Source of the DNA: an uncultured Prevotellaceae bacterium
GTDB lineage: Bacteria > Bacteroidota > Bacteroidia > Bacteroidales > Bacteroidaceae
Length of the DNA stretch: 64,000 nucleotides
Direction: 5' to 3'
NCBI GenBank assembly: GCA_900316585.1
Contig: ONDM01000002.1
Coordinates: 289,969 to 353,968, forward strand
Of the stretch, positions 35,428-44,885 are shown piece by piece; the first letter of the stretch is position 1, and each line of letters opens with the position of its first letter. The translations under genes were made by a program, and so were the position numbers. The notes beneath the pieces were generated by a model, which did not search any database, had not been told where the DNA came from, and saw only the letters and a list, made by a program, of their open reading frames with translations.

Positions 35428-35904
35428 ATGACTAATCCTATTATTTCACCAAGTACGTTGAAAAAAGCGTCATCGGTTCTTGAAAAAGAGTTAGAAATTA
35501 TTCAATCCAATGCAGTGAGATTCTCAAGAATGGAGTACCTGCGTGCTTTGCGTTACAAACAAGACACTGGTAAAGTAAAAAAACTACCAGCCCAATATGG
35601 CAGAATGTTGACAAAGTATACAATTATGAAGTATACAGGATTGAAGTTTAACACGGTAACCATGATTATGGACAGGCTTCAGGATGATTCAAAGCCACTT
35701 AATTTCAGCAATCGTAAACAACTTAAATATACGTTGTTATCTCTGGCTCAAATGACCTGGGACTATTCTACAACTGTTCTGAAAGAGTCTGAAATACCTG
35801 AAGTAGAACCTGCAGAATTGGAGAAGGTACAGCTTACTAACGAGCAGATAAAAAAGGCAAAAAATGATTTGGATGTGATTTTAACAGAAATTAAAGGAAT
35901 TTGA
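35428..35904 (+). CDS. Conserved-looking helical protein of unknown function
   Basis: 158 residues, mostly helical, basic in the middle (RALRYKQDTGKVKKLPAQYGR) and acidic toward the C-terminus. No signal peptide from this start. A longer frame begins at 35320, but TATTTTTG near 35375-35382 would place the transcript start downstream of it. The YTIMKYTGLKFNTVTMIMDRL segment could be a helix-turn-helix, but this is weak. The upstream 223 bases hold nothing else I can identify. Confidence 0.6.
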   Translation: MTNPIISPSTLKKASSVLEKELEIIQSNAVRFSRMEYLRALRYKQDTGKVKKLPAQYGRMLTKYTIMKYTGLKFNTVTMIMDRLQDDSKPLNFSNRKQLKYTLLSLAQMTWDYSTTVLKESEIPEVEPAELEKVQLTNEQIKKAKNDLDVILTEIKGI

Positions 35905-35920
35905 GTACTTACTATAAAAT

Positions 35921-35961
35921 AAAAAAGATTGCAGTCGCTTTTAAGTTGGCTGCAATTTTTT
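35921..35961 (+). terminator. Intrinsic terminator
   Basis: ATTGCAG (35928-35934) paired with CTGCAAT (35950-35956), extended by flanking A6 and T6 tracts, 17 nt past the stop codon. Confidence 0.75.
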
Positions 35962-36025
35962 AATTATAAGCAAATATAATTATTATGAATGTAGTATCTT
36001 TGTCAAGAAAAAAATACAATTCTCT

Positions 36026-38827
36026 ATGAAAACAAGAAGTACTTTGGAACTTATTATCCTATCTTTTATATTGATTATAAGTTTTTCATCTTGTAGTAAA
36101 GATGACAGTTCCTCTTCCGGTGGCTCATCAGGTGATTCCTCTTTTACCATTAAGACTGAAAGTGTAATGATTGAACAGGCTGGTGGTTCAGCTGATATCT
36201 CGTTTAATGCTAACGGAAACTGGATTGCCACATGTGGTGAAAACTGGCTCACGGTATCATCCTCTAGTGGAAATAAAGGAAGTATCACCTTGAATGTTAA
36301 GGCAGGAGTGAATGATTCTTTTGATGAGCGTAATACGAATGTGGTCATTACATGTAATGGTGTTACTAAATCTGTTCTAGTTACTCAGAAGCAGAAGGAT
36401 GCCTTGACTGTCACTTCAAACAAGATAGAAGTTGATGCTGATGGAGGTGAAAAGACTATTGAGGTGAAAGCAAATGTCAATTACAATTATTCAATTGACG
36501 AGGATGCGAAGTCCTGGATATCAGTTGTAGGAACAAGGGCTTTACAAACTTCATATATTGTCCTGAAGATTGACAAAAATGAAGGTGTAAACAATCGGTC
36601 AGGCGTGATAACTGTCTCTAATGGAAGTTTGACGGAGGAGGTGACAGTATATCAAGATGGTTTAGACCCAGTTTTGGTTATTTCCGATAAGGAAGTGGCA
36701 GTTGGTAGTTCAAAGGAAACCGTTAAAGTGGAAGTAAAGAGCAACGTGGAGTATTCTGTGGAAATCCCTGAAGATAGTTGGATAAGTGAAAACACTACCC
36801 GTTCCATATCTTCATTTACGCACTATTTTGATGTTGAGGCCAATGAAGATTATGATTCAAGAACCACTTACATAGTATTCAAGAATGAAGATTATGAACT
36901 TTCTGATACAGTTCGGATTACACAGATGCAAAAAAATGCCATTATCGTGGCAGAAGACACTTATGTCTTATCGTTTTCAATACATCATTTGGATTTTACT
37001 ATAGATACGAATGTAGACTTTAAAGTTGAAGTTTCTGCAGATTGGATAACCCAAGTTTCTACTCGTGCTTTACAGAGTGTTGATCTTTATTTTGACGTGG
37101 AGGAGAATACTGGTTATGAATCAAGGACTGGCACCATAACCATGACATATAATGAAATAAAGCAGATTGTTACAATTACACAGGAAGGACTCCCTTATCT
37201 AGAGGTGCCTAGTGAAGTTTATTTTAGTTTCTTAGAGGGGAGTAAGTTGGAATTGCCATTAAAAACGAATTGTGATTGGAGAATCAGTTATCGTACTAAT
37301 ACAGAAAAAGTTACCTTTAGCCAGTTGGAAGGGAGTTGTAATGAAGGACTAACTTTGACGGCAAATACAACTACAAATTCTATTAACTTCGATGCGGGAC
37401 TTCTTTCTTTCAATATAATTGCTTCAAATAGGGGTGGGGCCGTAACTAAACGGGTTTTTGTAAAACAGCATCCTCCCTTTATTTTAGACCAAACCGAATT
37501 CGATGAACTGAATGGTGATGGAGATGAACTCAATTTGGTATTCCGTGTGTATAGTTCCCAAAAATATAAACCTGAAAATTTACCATTGTCTATACATCCT
37601 GTTAGTTCTACTATTTTGGGAATGATAGGGGATAAACAATTGAGTTATGATGAGGAGAGTGATAAGTTTACATATACTATTCAGATTAAAAGAAATGCTG
37701 AGAAATCATCTGTACTAGATGGATATTTCTACCTGCATCTTACTGAAAATGGAACAGAATATAGTTCTACGTTGATAAAAACAAAACAGGGACTGGCATC
37801 GGTTCGTACTTCTATCGATTATTCAGCTAATGGAAATATTCACACCTTGCAGACGCATAAAATAGGAGTAGGTATTCCTTTGGTGATAATGGGGGATGGT
37901 TTCGTTGACACAGAAATAGCCGATGGTACTTATGCACAGGCTATGACTGATGGTTATGAGTATTTTTTCGATATTGAGCCAACTAAGTCCTTAAGGGATT
38001 ACTTTGATGTCTGGTACATTGATTTGGTTTCTAAAAATGACCAGTTTTCTGATTCCTATACTACTGCTTTGAAATGTAAATTTGGAAGTGGAACGTCAAT
38101 TTCAGGGGATAATAATGCTGCACTTAATTATGCAAAGACCATTGATGCTATTGGAACTGATGCATTCAAGACTCAGGTTGTGACAATTATGGTTGTTCTG
38201 AATTCATCCAAATATGCAGGTTATACTAGAATGTTTGCTGTACATCAAGGAGATGATGTATCCACAGGATATTCAGTGGCTTATGTTCCAATGTGCAACA
38301 AAAGCACTACTTATCGGGATTTGGTTCACCATGAGACAATAGGTCATGGATTTGGCCGTTTGGCAGATGAATATTTTTATGGTTCTACTATTACTGAAGC
38401 ACGGAAGACATACCTGAAAGGTGTGCAAAGCCATGGAATGTTTTTGAATGTGACATTGGAGAGCAATGTAAGCAATTGCCAATGGGCACATTTGGCTGCT
38501 GATTACCGGTATCAGTATGAGTCAATAGGCTGTTATGAAGGTGCATGGACCTATAATTACGGTATTTATAGACCTACCGATAATAGTATGATGGGGTCAG
38601 ATTATAGTGCTTTTAATGCGGTCTGTCGCGAACTTATTTATAAACGTGCCATGACACTTTCCACAGGAAGTGCATATGGATATAACTACGACTATGCAGA
38701 CTTTGTGGAATTTGATAAACTATCGTGGAGTGTTTCTGGTGGTGCTACACGAGGATTGAAACGTAGTCAAGTGAAATCAGATTTGCCACCACTTCCTGAA
38801 CCTGTTATTGAATGGGTAGATGAATAG
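36026..38827 (+). CDS. BACON-domain lipoprotein with M64 (IgA peptidase-like) metallopeptidase domain
   Basis: 933-residue surface lipoprotein: signal ending FSSC (Cys23), Ser/Gly linker, then about five BACON-like beta-sandwiches (roughly 43-125, 126-213, 214-304, 305-390, 391-482), a connecting domain, and an M64-type peptidase (about 590-905). The peptidase opens with IGVGIPLVIMGDGF and contains HHETIGHGFGRLADEY (His768-Tyr783), with NSMMG later as a probable Met-turn. Spacing between Glu770 and the next His is three residues (HExxxH) rather than two. BACON domains bind mucin or carbohydrate in some proteins, so host glycoprotein cleavage is plausible. Confidence 0.85.
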   Translation: MKTRSTLELIILSFILIISFSSCSKDDSSSSGGSSGDSSFTIKTESVMIEQAGGSADISFNANGNWIATCGENWLTVSSSSGNKGSITLNVKAGVNDSFDERNTNVVITCNGVTKSVLVTQKQKDALTVTSNKIEVDADGGEKTIEVKANVNYNYSIDEDAKSWISVVGTRALQTSYIVLKIDKNEGVNNRSGVITVSNGSLTEEVTVYQDGLDPVLVISDKEVAVGSSKETVKVEVKSNVEYSVEIPEDSWISENTTRSISSFTHYFDVEANEDYDSRTTYIVFKNEDYELSDTVRITQMQKNAIIVAEDTYVLSFSIHHLDFTIDTNVDFKVEVSADWITQVSTRALQSVDLYFDVEENTGYESRTGTITMTYNEIKQIVTITQEGLPYLEVPSEVYFSFLEGSKLELPLKTNCDWRISYRTNTEKVTFSQLEGSCNEGLTLTANTTTNSINFDAGLLSFNIIASNRGGAVTKRVFVKQHPPFILDQTEFDELNGDGDELNLVFRVYSSQKYKPENLPLSIHPVSSTILGMIGDKQLSYDEESDKFTYTIQIKRNAEKSSVLDGYFYLHLTENGTEYSSTLIKTKQGLASVRTSIDYSANGNIHTLQTHKIGVGIPLVIMGDGFVDTEIADGTYAQAMTDGYEYFFDIEPTKSLRDYFDVWYIDLVSKNDQFSDSYTTALKCKFGSGTSISGDNNAALNYAKTIDAIGTDAFKTQVVTIMVVLNSSKYAGYTRMFAVHQGDDVSTGYSVAYVPMCNKSTTYRDLVHHETIGHGFGRLADEYFYGSTITEARKTYLKGVQSHGMFLNVTLESNVSNCQWAHLAADYRYQYESIGCYEGAWTYNYGIYRPTDNSMMGSDYSAFNAVCRELIYKRAMTLSTGSAYGYNYDYADFVEFDKLSWSVSGGATRGLKRSQVKSDLPPLPEPVIEWVDE

Positions 38828-38828
38828 G

Positions 38829-38863
38829 AATAAAGGGGTGAATCACTGATTCACCCCTTTATT
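38829..38863. terminator. Bidirectional intrinsic terminator
   Basis: 17-bp perfect arms (38829-38845 and 38847-38863) between the convergent BACON-M64 and patatin genes. Confidence 0.88.
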
Positions 38864-38864
38864 T

Positions 38865-41129
38865 CTAGAACTCATATCCCAAATTTAAGTACATATAAAG
38901 TTTTTTAGATTTATTGCTCCATCCTAGATTGAGTCCTATTGGTCCTAATAACGTTTTGTATAAGCCACCAATCTGTGCTCCATAAAGGTTGGAACCTGTA
39001 GGAAGATCATTGTATTTGTCAGCAGCTTTGGCATAGGTTCCTGAAGCAATAGCATATATGTTATTGGATATTTTCTGCTGGAACTTCAGTTGTGCAGCTA
39101 CGAATTGATCCCTGGTTTGTTCTATGTGGCCTAGGCCGGAGAAAGGCATCTGTTGCTCAATGTAATGACCAAAATAGTTCCCACCTATCATATTAGACAT
39201 GATGAGAGGGATTTCCCGTCCGAACAAGAGTCTTCCATAAAGCATAGGTGTAACAGTTAAGTTGTGATTGATGGCAAATGACATCCTCCAAGCAGCGTCA
39301 ACGATGGAAAAACCTGTATGTCCATTGTATTTAGTCATATTATCTGTGAAATATCCATAATTTGCTTGGAATCTCGCACCTCTTGTTGGAAAGTTCCAGT
39401 CATTCTCAGAAATGTATTTGGTGCTTACATAGTAGCTGAAGTAATGACTTCCATTGAGATTTTCAAAATAGATGTTTTGCATGTCGTCAATATCAGTCAA
39501 CATGTTCTTGCGATGGAAGAGTTCCCACTTGACACCCATATTAATCTTGAAGTTACGGATATCAAAATCCAATAGATTTAAATCTCCAATATGATGACTA
39601 TAGGTCCCGTTGACATATTTGTCACCTTTATTGTATATGTTGATGTCATTGTGTTGGTATTCATAGGAAAGCTTGATTTTTGAGAAGCTGGCAGGATGAA
39701 ATACTAATTGAGCTTTTGCGTGCACACGTTTTCCTAGTCTGAGAGTAAAATCGATATTAGTCGGTATCTTGGCATGAATAGGGTGTTCTACATTTAGCAT
39801 TAAAGCAGCCATTTCTTCTGAATCAAATCTGGCACCGATATTTAGTTTTGATGCTTTTTGGCCATTTGCCTCAAAATTCATAACATTGCCGTCTGCTTGT
39901 GTTCCATTTGTGTAGTCTACTTGTTCGTAAAACAAGTCCATACGCATCGATGTTGCTACTTCTTCTGCTTTTCTTAGGCTGATGCTGTCGCCATCTCTTA
40001 ACTTGAACTTAGAACGTAGGAAATGCTCATCTTGCGGAGACATATTAGTGAATTGGTATTTATCCACTTTGTATTTTTGATCAATGTCTTCCGGATGCTG
40101 TATGGCTACGGGTTCTACTTTATAATCATCGGGCAAGCCAAGTTCTTTTTTTAATGCTATCAACTCATCCCAATGTTTCATAGCTTCATCTTCACCCATC
40201 TTGATCAAGGCTTGTATAGCTTTTGTATTGAAGCTTGCAGTACCATATGGCTTAGTATTGATTCGGACAGCCACGTCTGTAATGGCTAAATTGTCATCGT
40301 ATTTCATCTTGCAGTTTACATCCACTAGTTGGCCCACAATATCCAAGGTGTTCTGAAGGTCTTCTGCTGTTTTTTCCGGTCCTTGGACTGTGGCACCGAT
40401 GATGTAGTCTGCACCTAATTTGATTGCTAAATCAGCAGGAAAGTTGTTTTTCAATCCACCATCTACAAGTACCATATCATTCTTCATCACGGGAGCAAAG
40501 GCTGCAGGGATAGACATACTGGCTCTCATGGCTTCAGCCAACACACCGCTGAAAAAGTCATATTCTTTGTATGTTACCAATTCTGTAGCTGCACAGGCAA
40601 ATTTGCGGGGTAGGGTACTGAAATCAACGTAATGATTATATCCTTTGGTCAAACGCCTAAAAAGGGTAGCAAGGTTCTTTCCGTTGATAATACCGTTGAT
40701 TCCATTAATTTTCTTGTTCTTAATTGTAAAACGACGGCTAAGAAGATATGTGTTGTTTTTCTCTACATCTTCAAGGCTTCTACTATTTAAATCTTCATCA
40801 TCAGAGAGCACAAATGCCCAGTTCTGGACAGAGACCAAAGAGTCCATTTGCTCAGGTGTGTATCCGATACTATACAAGCCACCAATAATACTTCCCATAG
40901 ATGTACCGGTTACGATATCCACAGGTATTCCCGCTTTTTCAATTACTTTAATCACACCAATGTGAGCCATGCCTTTGGCACCTCCACCTGATAGAACTAG
41001 TGCAACTTTTTTTCTAGGCTCTTGCTCCTGAGCATAGCCTTGACTCACAATAAACAAAGCCAATAGGAAAATAATGGATTTTAGCAAACCATAATATTGA
41101 TTATGCTGGTGGAATTTATATCTTGTCAT
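38865..41129 (-). CDS. Patatin-like phospholipase fused to an outer-membrane barrel
   Basis: 754 residues: signal peptide (about 1-33), patatin domain (about 40-320) with oxyanion loop SGGGAKG, nucleophile Ser77 in GTSMG and Asp223 in VDGG, a POTRA-like linker (about 360-420), and a C-terminal beta-barrel (about 430-754) of the BamA/surface-antigen type ending in Phe. This is the layout of type Vd autotransporters such as PlpD and FplA, in which the lipase passes through or stays on its own barrel. Encoded 15 nt downstream of the GH35-like gene in the same direction. Confidence 0.88.
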   Translation of the reverse strand: MTRYKFHQHNQYYGLLKSIIFLLALFIVSQGYAQEQEPRKKVALVLSGGGAKGMAHIGVIKVIEKAGIPVDIVTGTSMGSIIGGLYSIGYTPEQMDSLVSVQNWAFVLSDDEDLNSRSLEDVEKNNTYLLSRRFTIKNKKINGINGIINGKNLATLFRRLTKGYNHYVDFSTLPRKFACAATELVTYKEYDFFSGVLAEAMRASMSIPAAFAPVMKNDMVLVDGGLKNNFPADLAIKLGADYIIGATVQGPEKTAEDLQNTLDIVGQLVDVNCKMKYDDNLAITDVAVRINTKPYGTASFNTKAIQALIKMGEDEAMKHWDELIALKKELGLPDDYKVEPVAIQHPEDIDQKYKVDKYQFTNMSPQDEHFLRSKFKLRDGDSISLRKAEEVATSMRMDLFYEQVDYTNGTQADGNVMNFEANGQKASKLNIGARFDSEEMAALMLNVEHPIHAKIPTNIDFTLRLGKRVHAKAQLVFHPASFSKIKLSYEYQHNDINIYNKGDKYVNGTYSHHIGDLNLLDFDIRNFKINMGVKWELFHRKNMLTDIDDMQNIYFENLNGSHYFSYYVSTKYISENDWNFPTRGARFQANYGYFTDNMTKYNGHTGFSIVDAAWRMSFAINHNLTVTPMLYGRLLFGREIPLIMSNMIGGNYFGHYIEQQMPFSGLGHIEQTRDQFVAAQLKFQQKISNNIYAIASGTYAKAADKYNDLPTGSNLYGAQIGGLYKTLLGPIGLNLGWSNKSKKLYMYLNLGYEF

Positions 41130-41144
41130 GTGATTTATAAATGT

Positions 41145-42824
41145 TTAGAAGTGATACATTTTAACTTGAAGAGCTCCAATCTTTCCTTCTGGAATAAAGA
41201 CGTTCTGTTCATCACCATTAAGAAGTCTACCTCTTTCAAACTCCCCGTCTTTGTTGAAGTAGCCTTCGTAAATATAATCATAATCACAGAACTGTGCCTT
41301 AATATTGTCTTTTAGCTGGAAGCTGACGTTAACCCCACCTCCGGCAATGTAGAATTCATCTTTTCCTGTTTGAATAATCAGACAGGCACTTTCAAAAGGA
41401 GGAATCTCTTTTTTACTATTCTTCATAGCATTGTACGCTTCTTCCCCAGCAAGAGCAAGAACCATGGCCTCGCCAATTTCATTTCTTGTCTGATTAGAGA
41501 TTGTCAGTTTGTAGTCTCCCATTTCAATAATTTCTTCAGGCTTGCCTTCATAAATGTATGCACCTCTCATCTTTTCTGAATTCAGATTTGCAACTATCAG
41601 ATTTTTCATGTTGCTCAGCAAGGAATAAGCTTCACTCAATTGTTTGCCTTCAGGTGTATATGCATCATAGTCATCTATGGCAAAAGGAGAATGACACAAG
41701 CCGTCCCATTCACCAAATACGTAGAACGGGCGTACTGCAGACATGGTACATTCTGGTATGAAGATTGGATTGTTCTTATATGAGAATACTTCACAGATTG
41801 CATCAAAGTTTTTTGCATAGGAGTTTGGTGTCAAGGCATCAAGAGATGGAGCGACTGCCATATAGATATCGAAGAAATCAGGTATGGAGCAACCATTGCC
41901 CATGCTTCGTCCTCTTGAATTCACCATTCCAGTCGCATTGATAAATGTGGGGACATTCAGAATCTTCTTTCCTTCAGAAGATAGAATTTGGAAATAGTTA
42001 GCAAAGGAATAGGCAGTGAATAGATGTTCGGTCAGATGTAAAATAGGGTGAGAACCGTCATCTTTCGTGAGACTTTTTCCGAAGACTTCTTCCCAATTTC
42101 CTTTTTTCTTGTATCCGTTTGCTTTCCAAGCATTTTCAATGTCTGGCTGCATGGTTCCTTTGTTCTTTACCATATAATCAATGATTTGCAGAGGAACATC
42201 AGCCTTCCATGCTTTATTGGCGGCAGGAGAGCAGTCTCGTGTCGGACTGTTCAAACCTGGTTCATTTCCTATTTGAATACCAATGATGGTATGGTTGGTG
42301 TCTGTTTCTTTTATATGCTGCAAAAGTGCCTTATATGCCTTAAGGTCTGCTTCAATGATTTTATTGTCGAATAGTGATGGAATTTCTAGTATCTTTCCCT
42401 CTGCAGTCTGTGAATGAGGGAATCGCTTGTTGTCAGATTTAACCCAAGACGGACTATAGGTCATGAATGGGTTCTTAAAAGTTGCGAACCAGATAAGTGC
42501 CACCTTTAGATTGTGTTCTTTTGCACCTTTAATTACAGCGTCTATTCTTGAGAAGTCATATTTCCCTTCTTGTGGTTCCATCAGTTCCCAAGATTCTGTA
42601 GCTATGACGGAATTCATATTCATGCTCACCAGCTTGTCCCATACACCATCTAAATATTTTATGTCCGAACAGGTTGAGTTGTGCAATTCACCGGAAAGCA
42701 TTAGGAAGGGTTGGTTGTCAATCTTTAAGACTGCATGTTCTTTAGATTTATCCAAAACTACATGCTGAGCAGAAATATTACTCAAAACTAAAATAGAAAG
42801 TAGGAATAAAATATTTTTTTTCAT
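41145..42824 (-). CDS. Exported GH35-like beta-galactosidase (DUF5597-type C-terminus)
   Basis: 559 residues with a signal peptide (1-19) and a clan GH-A TIM barrel. Acid/base candidate Glu188 in IQIGNEPG and nucleophile candidate Glu358 in IFIPECTMS sit on the expected strands. The early LMLSGELHNS block matches GH35 and related enzymes that begin with a substrate loop, and the C-terminal part is a beta-rich domain (about 420-559) like DUF5597. It probably removes galactose or a related sugar in the periplasm. First gene of a two-gene unit with the patatin gene. Confidence 0.82.
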   Translation of the reverse strand: MKKNILFLLSILVLSNISAQHVVLDKSKEHAVLKIDNQPFLMLSGELHNSTCSDIKYLDGVWDKLVSMNMNSVIATESWELMEPQEGKYDFSRIDAVIKGAKEHNLKVALIWFATFKNPFMTYSPSWVKSDNKRFPHSQTAEGKILEIPSLFDNKIIEADLKAYKALLQHIKETDTNHTIIGIQIGNEPGLNSPTRDCSPAANKAWKADVPLQIIDYMVKNKGTMQPDIENAWKANGYKKKGNWEEVFGKSLTKDDGSHPILHLTEHLFTAYSFANYFQILSSEGKKILNVPTFINATGMVNSRGRSMGNGCSIPDFFDIYMAVAPSLDALTPNSYAKNFDAICEVFSYKNNPIFIPECTMSAVRPFYVFGEWDGLCHSPFAIDDYDAYTPEGKQLSEAYSLLSNMKNLIVANLNSEKMRGAYIYEGKPEEIIEMGDYKLTISNQTRNEIGEAMVLALAGEEAYNAMKNSKKEIPPFESACLIIQTGKDEFYIAGGGVNVSFQLKDNIKAQFCDYDYIYEGYFNKDGEFERGRLLNGDEQNVFIPEGKIGALQVKMYHF

Positions 42825-42932
42825 GATATAGGTTTTTATTTTCTACAAAGATACAAAAATCCTTTAGGAAGCAAAGGCATGACTAAAAATATTCATTATA
42901 TTCGCAGAGTAATACTAACTTATAGCTTAACT

Positions 42933-43322
42933 ATGAAAAGAATAAGCAATGCTGAGCTGAAGCAGCTGATAGACATGATTTGTTCGCATGAGATAGAGAA
43001 TATCTATAAACCTGAATTTTTCAAATTCTTGCTTGATTCTCAACAAGTTATGGCTTCTCAGATGAATGTGGATCTCATCAAGGAAGATGTTGTCCAACGC
43101 ATCAAGGATGAGCTAGATATGCTGAATTATACCCCCCAATACGTAATCATATATGTCTCTCTGTCTGAAGCCAGTGTAGGTACAGACTATCCTTCCAAAT
43201 TTATAGATGATTTAGGAAATTATTTTGAAGGAAAAAGATTGAAAGTTTCTCTCATCGTTAACGACTTGGTTTATCCGGATGTAGATAAAATTTTGCTTGT
43301 TGCCAATGATGATTGGAAATAG
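42933..43322 (+). CDS. Small cytoplasmic protein of unknown function
   Basis: 129 residues from the chosen start; a longer frame from 42879 is disfavoured because a TATATTCG -7-like element sits at about 42897-42904. Helical first half (ELKQLIDMICSHEIENIY), strand-rich second half (QYVIIYVSLSE, LKVSLIVNDLVYP). No signal peptide and no family recognised. Confidence 0.55.
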   Translation: MKRISNAELKQLIDMICSHEIENIYKPEFFKFLLDSQQVMASQMNVDLIKEDVVQRIKDELDMLNYTPQYVIIYVSLSEASVGTDYPSKFIDDLGNYFEGKRLKVSLIVNDLVYPDVDKILLVANDDWK

Positions 43323-43339
43323 CCTGGTGTGAAAACAGA

Positions 43340-44320
43340 CTATTCTGCACTCCGTACTTTCATGTTTCTTTTCAGATGTTCAGCATAGAAGAATGGTTCC
43401 TGTAGGTGAAGATAACCTAATGGGAACATATCATCCATAAAATCCAAGTGGTAACGTTCCAAACTTAATCCTTTAACTACTAATAATTTCTTTCTTGGAT
43501 TAATTCTCACTGTTACCTTTTTATTCTTTTTGGCTGGCACTACTGCTGTGCCATAAGGGAAATTAGGGTCATCTGGTTCTATTGGTGTTTTTTTGTCTTT
43601 CAAGATTGCTTTTTTTGTGCCAGTGGTCCAGTTTATAGGATTAATACAAGCTATATTTTTAGGGAAAAGTAGGTTAGTATGTGTCTCTTTCTTCATATCG
43701 GCTACAGTATTGAAGCAGATAACTACGCCTTTGTCTTTCTCTCCTTGAGCTAGCTTCACATGTTTATTCATGATGTCTTCACTTGTTACGCATCCTCCTA
43801 TGGCATAAGCTGCAATCATTCTATTATAGGTCGCATCGTCCATGTGCTTCAACAGGTGAATCAACATTAATGCACCTTGGCTGAAACCAGCCAGAATAAA
43901 TCTTCTGCCTTGATTGTAATTTGTTAGATAGTAATCGAAAGAGTTAATGACATCATTTACAGCTATCGCACGTATGCTGTCTCCTCGTTGTCCTTCATCT
44001 GGAGCTCCGAATGTTGTCTGTCGGTAATATGGAAGATAGAAATTTGTACCTTCTCCAAAAATGCCTTGAGCCAACTCACAGGAAAGTTTCCATGCTTCCA
44101 GATGGCTTAAATTCCTGACATCGGCATTGTATTGTGTCTGTCCATCTTCGTTTTCCCAAGCTGTGACACATGTTGGCAGCAAGTAGAAAACATCAACTTT
44201 TGTCTTGTCGGGAGAAAAAGATTTTGTATACCAGTTTACGGAATCACTATAATCCAACTGCTGTGCGAGAATAGGCATGCACAGGCAATATAAGAGTACA
44301 ATACTAACTATCTTTTTCAT
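43340..44320 (-). CDS. Exported DUF3089 alpha/beta hydrolase
   Basis: 326 residues with a signal peptide (1-20). The DUF3089 signatures VDVFYLLPTC, NFYLPYYRQTTFG and nucleophile elbow GFSQGA (Ser147) are present, with the probable His late in the chain (RYHLDF, about 290). Family members are lipase/esterase-like, but substrates are unknown. Monocistronic, convergent with the preceding small gene. Confidence 0.85.
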   Translation of the reverse strand: MKKIVSIVLLYCLCMPILAQQLDYSDSVNWYTKSFSPDKTKVDVFYLLPTCVTAWENEDGQTQYNADVRNLSHLEAWKLSCELAQGIFGEGTNFYLPYYRQTTFGAPDEGQRGDSIRAIAVNDVINSFDYYLTNYNQGRRFILAGFSQGALMLIHLLKHMDDATYNRMIAAYAIGGCVTSEDIMNKHVKLAQGEKDKGVVICFNTVADMKKETHTNLLFPKNIACINPINWTTGTKKAILKDKKTPIEPDDPNFPYGTAVVPAKKNKKVTVRINPRKKLLVVKGLSLERYHLDFMDDMFPLGYLHLQEPFFYAEHLKRNMKVRSAE

Positions 44321-44480
44321 TATTTATTCACTTTATATTAATGCAAAATTAGTAATTATTTTCTACTTTATATCAATTTCCAAAATTAATTGCAGAAGAA
44401 AGAAAATACAGTTCGTTATTAATAACAAAAGTATTATCTTTGAAACAGAATCCATTAAACTGCTTTTGAAAATCATACTT

Positions 44481-44885
44481 ATGAAAAGCCAATCGACGGA
44501 AGATAATATACCAGAACTGCTGAAAGGAAGAATCATTCACTATGTGAACAGTGTTATCAAAGAAAAGAATCTTCACTCAGCTCCAATGAATGGGACCACC
44601 ATGGTCGTTGAGGCTCTTCCGCTTATCCGTGTGTTGGTGTTCCATGGAGAGAAGACTATCAAGATTTCTCGTCTTTATGTGGATGAGAAAGATTCCCATC
44701 AAAATATTGGCAAGTCACTCATTAAAGGTATCTATGAAATTGCCAAGGAATTTGGATATCATCTGTATCTGTCTTCTATGCTTGAAGAATTCTATGAGCA
44801 GATGCTTGTGCGTTCAGCTAAGATAATAGAGCCTTTCGATACTCTTGAAGTGACAGATGAAACCGACCTTTCTCCTCATTTCTGA
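44481..44885 (+). CDS. GNAT-like acetyltransferase domain protein
   Basis: 134 residues from 44481; the longer frame from 44277 is hydrophobic junk upstream of a TATCTTTG -7 element (about 44434-44441). The middle reads ISRLYVDEKDSHQNIGKSLIKGIYEIAKEFG, which resembles a GNAT acetyl-CoA loop (HQNIGKSL for Q/RxxGxG/A) but with imperfect spacing. Cytoplasmic, substrate unknown. Its last 10 bp overlap the 3' end of the convergent MATE gene. Confidence 0.6.
   Translation: MKSQSTEDNIPELLKGRIIHYVNSVIKEKNLHSAPMNGTTMVVEALPLIRVLVFHGEKTIKISRLYVDEKDSHQNIGKSLIKGIYEIAKEFGYHLYLSSMLEEFYEQMLVRSAKIIEPFDTLEVTDETDLSPHF

Noticed and set aside
36026..38827. Frameshift or degraded zinc motif in the M64 gene
   Set aside because: The frame is intact through the whole domain and downstream conserved blocks keep their spacing, so the HExxxH motif is not a sequencing slip by any internal sign.
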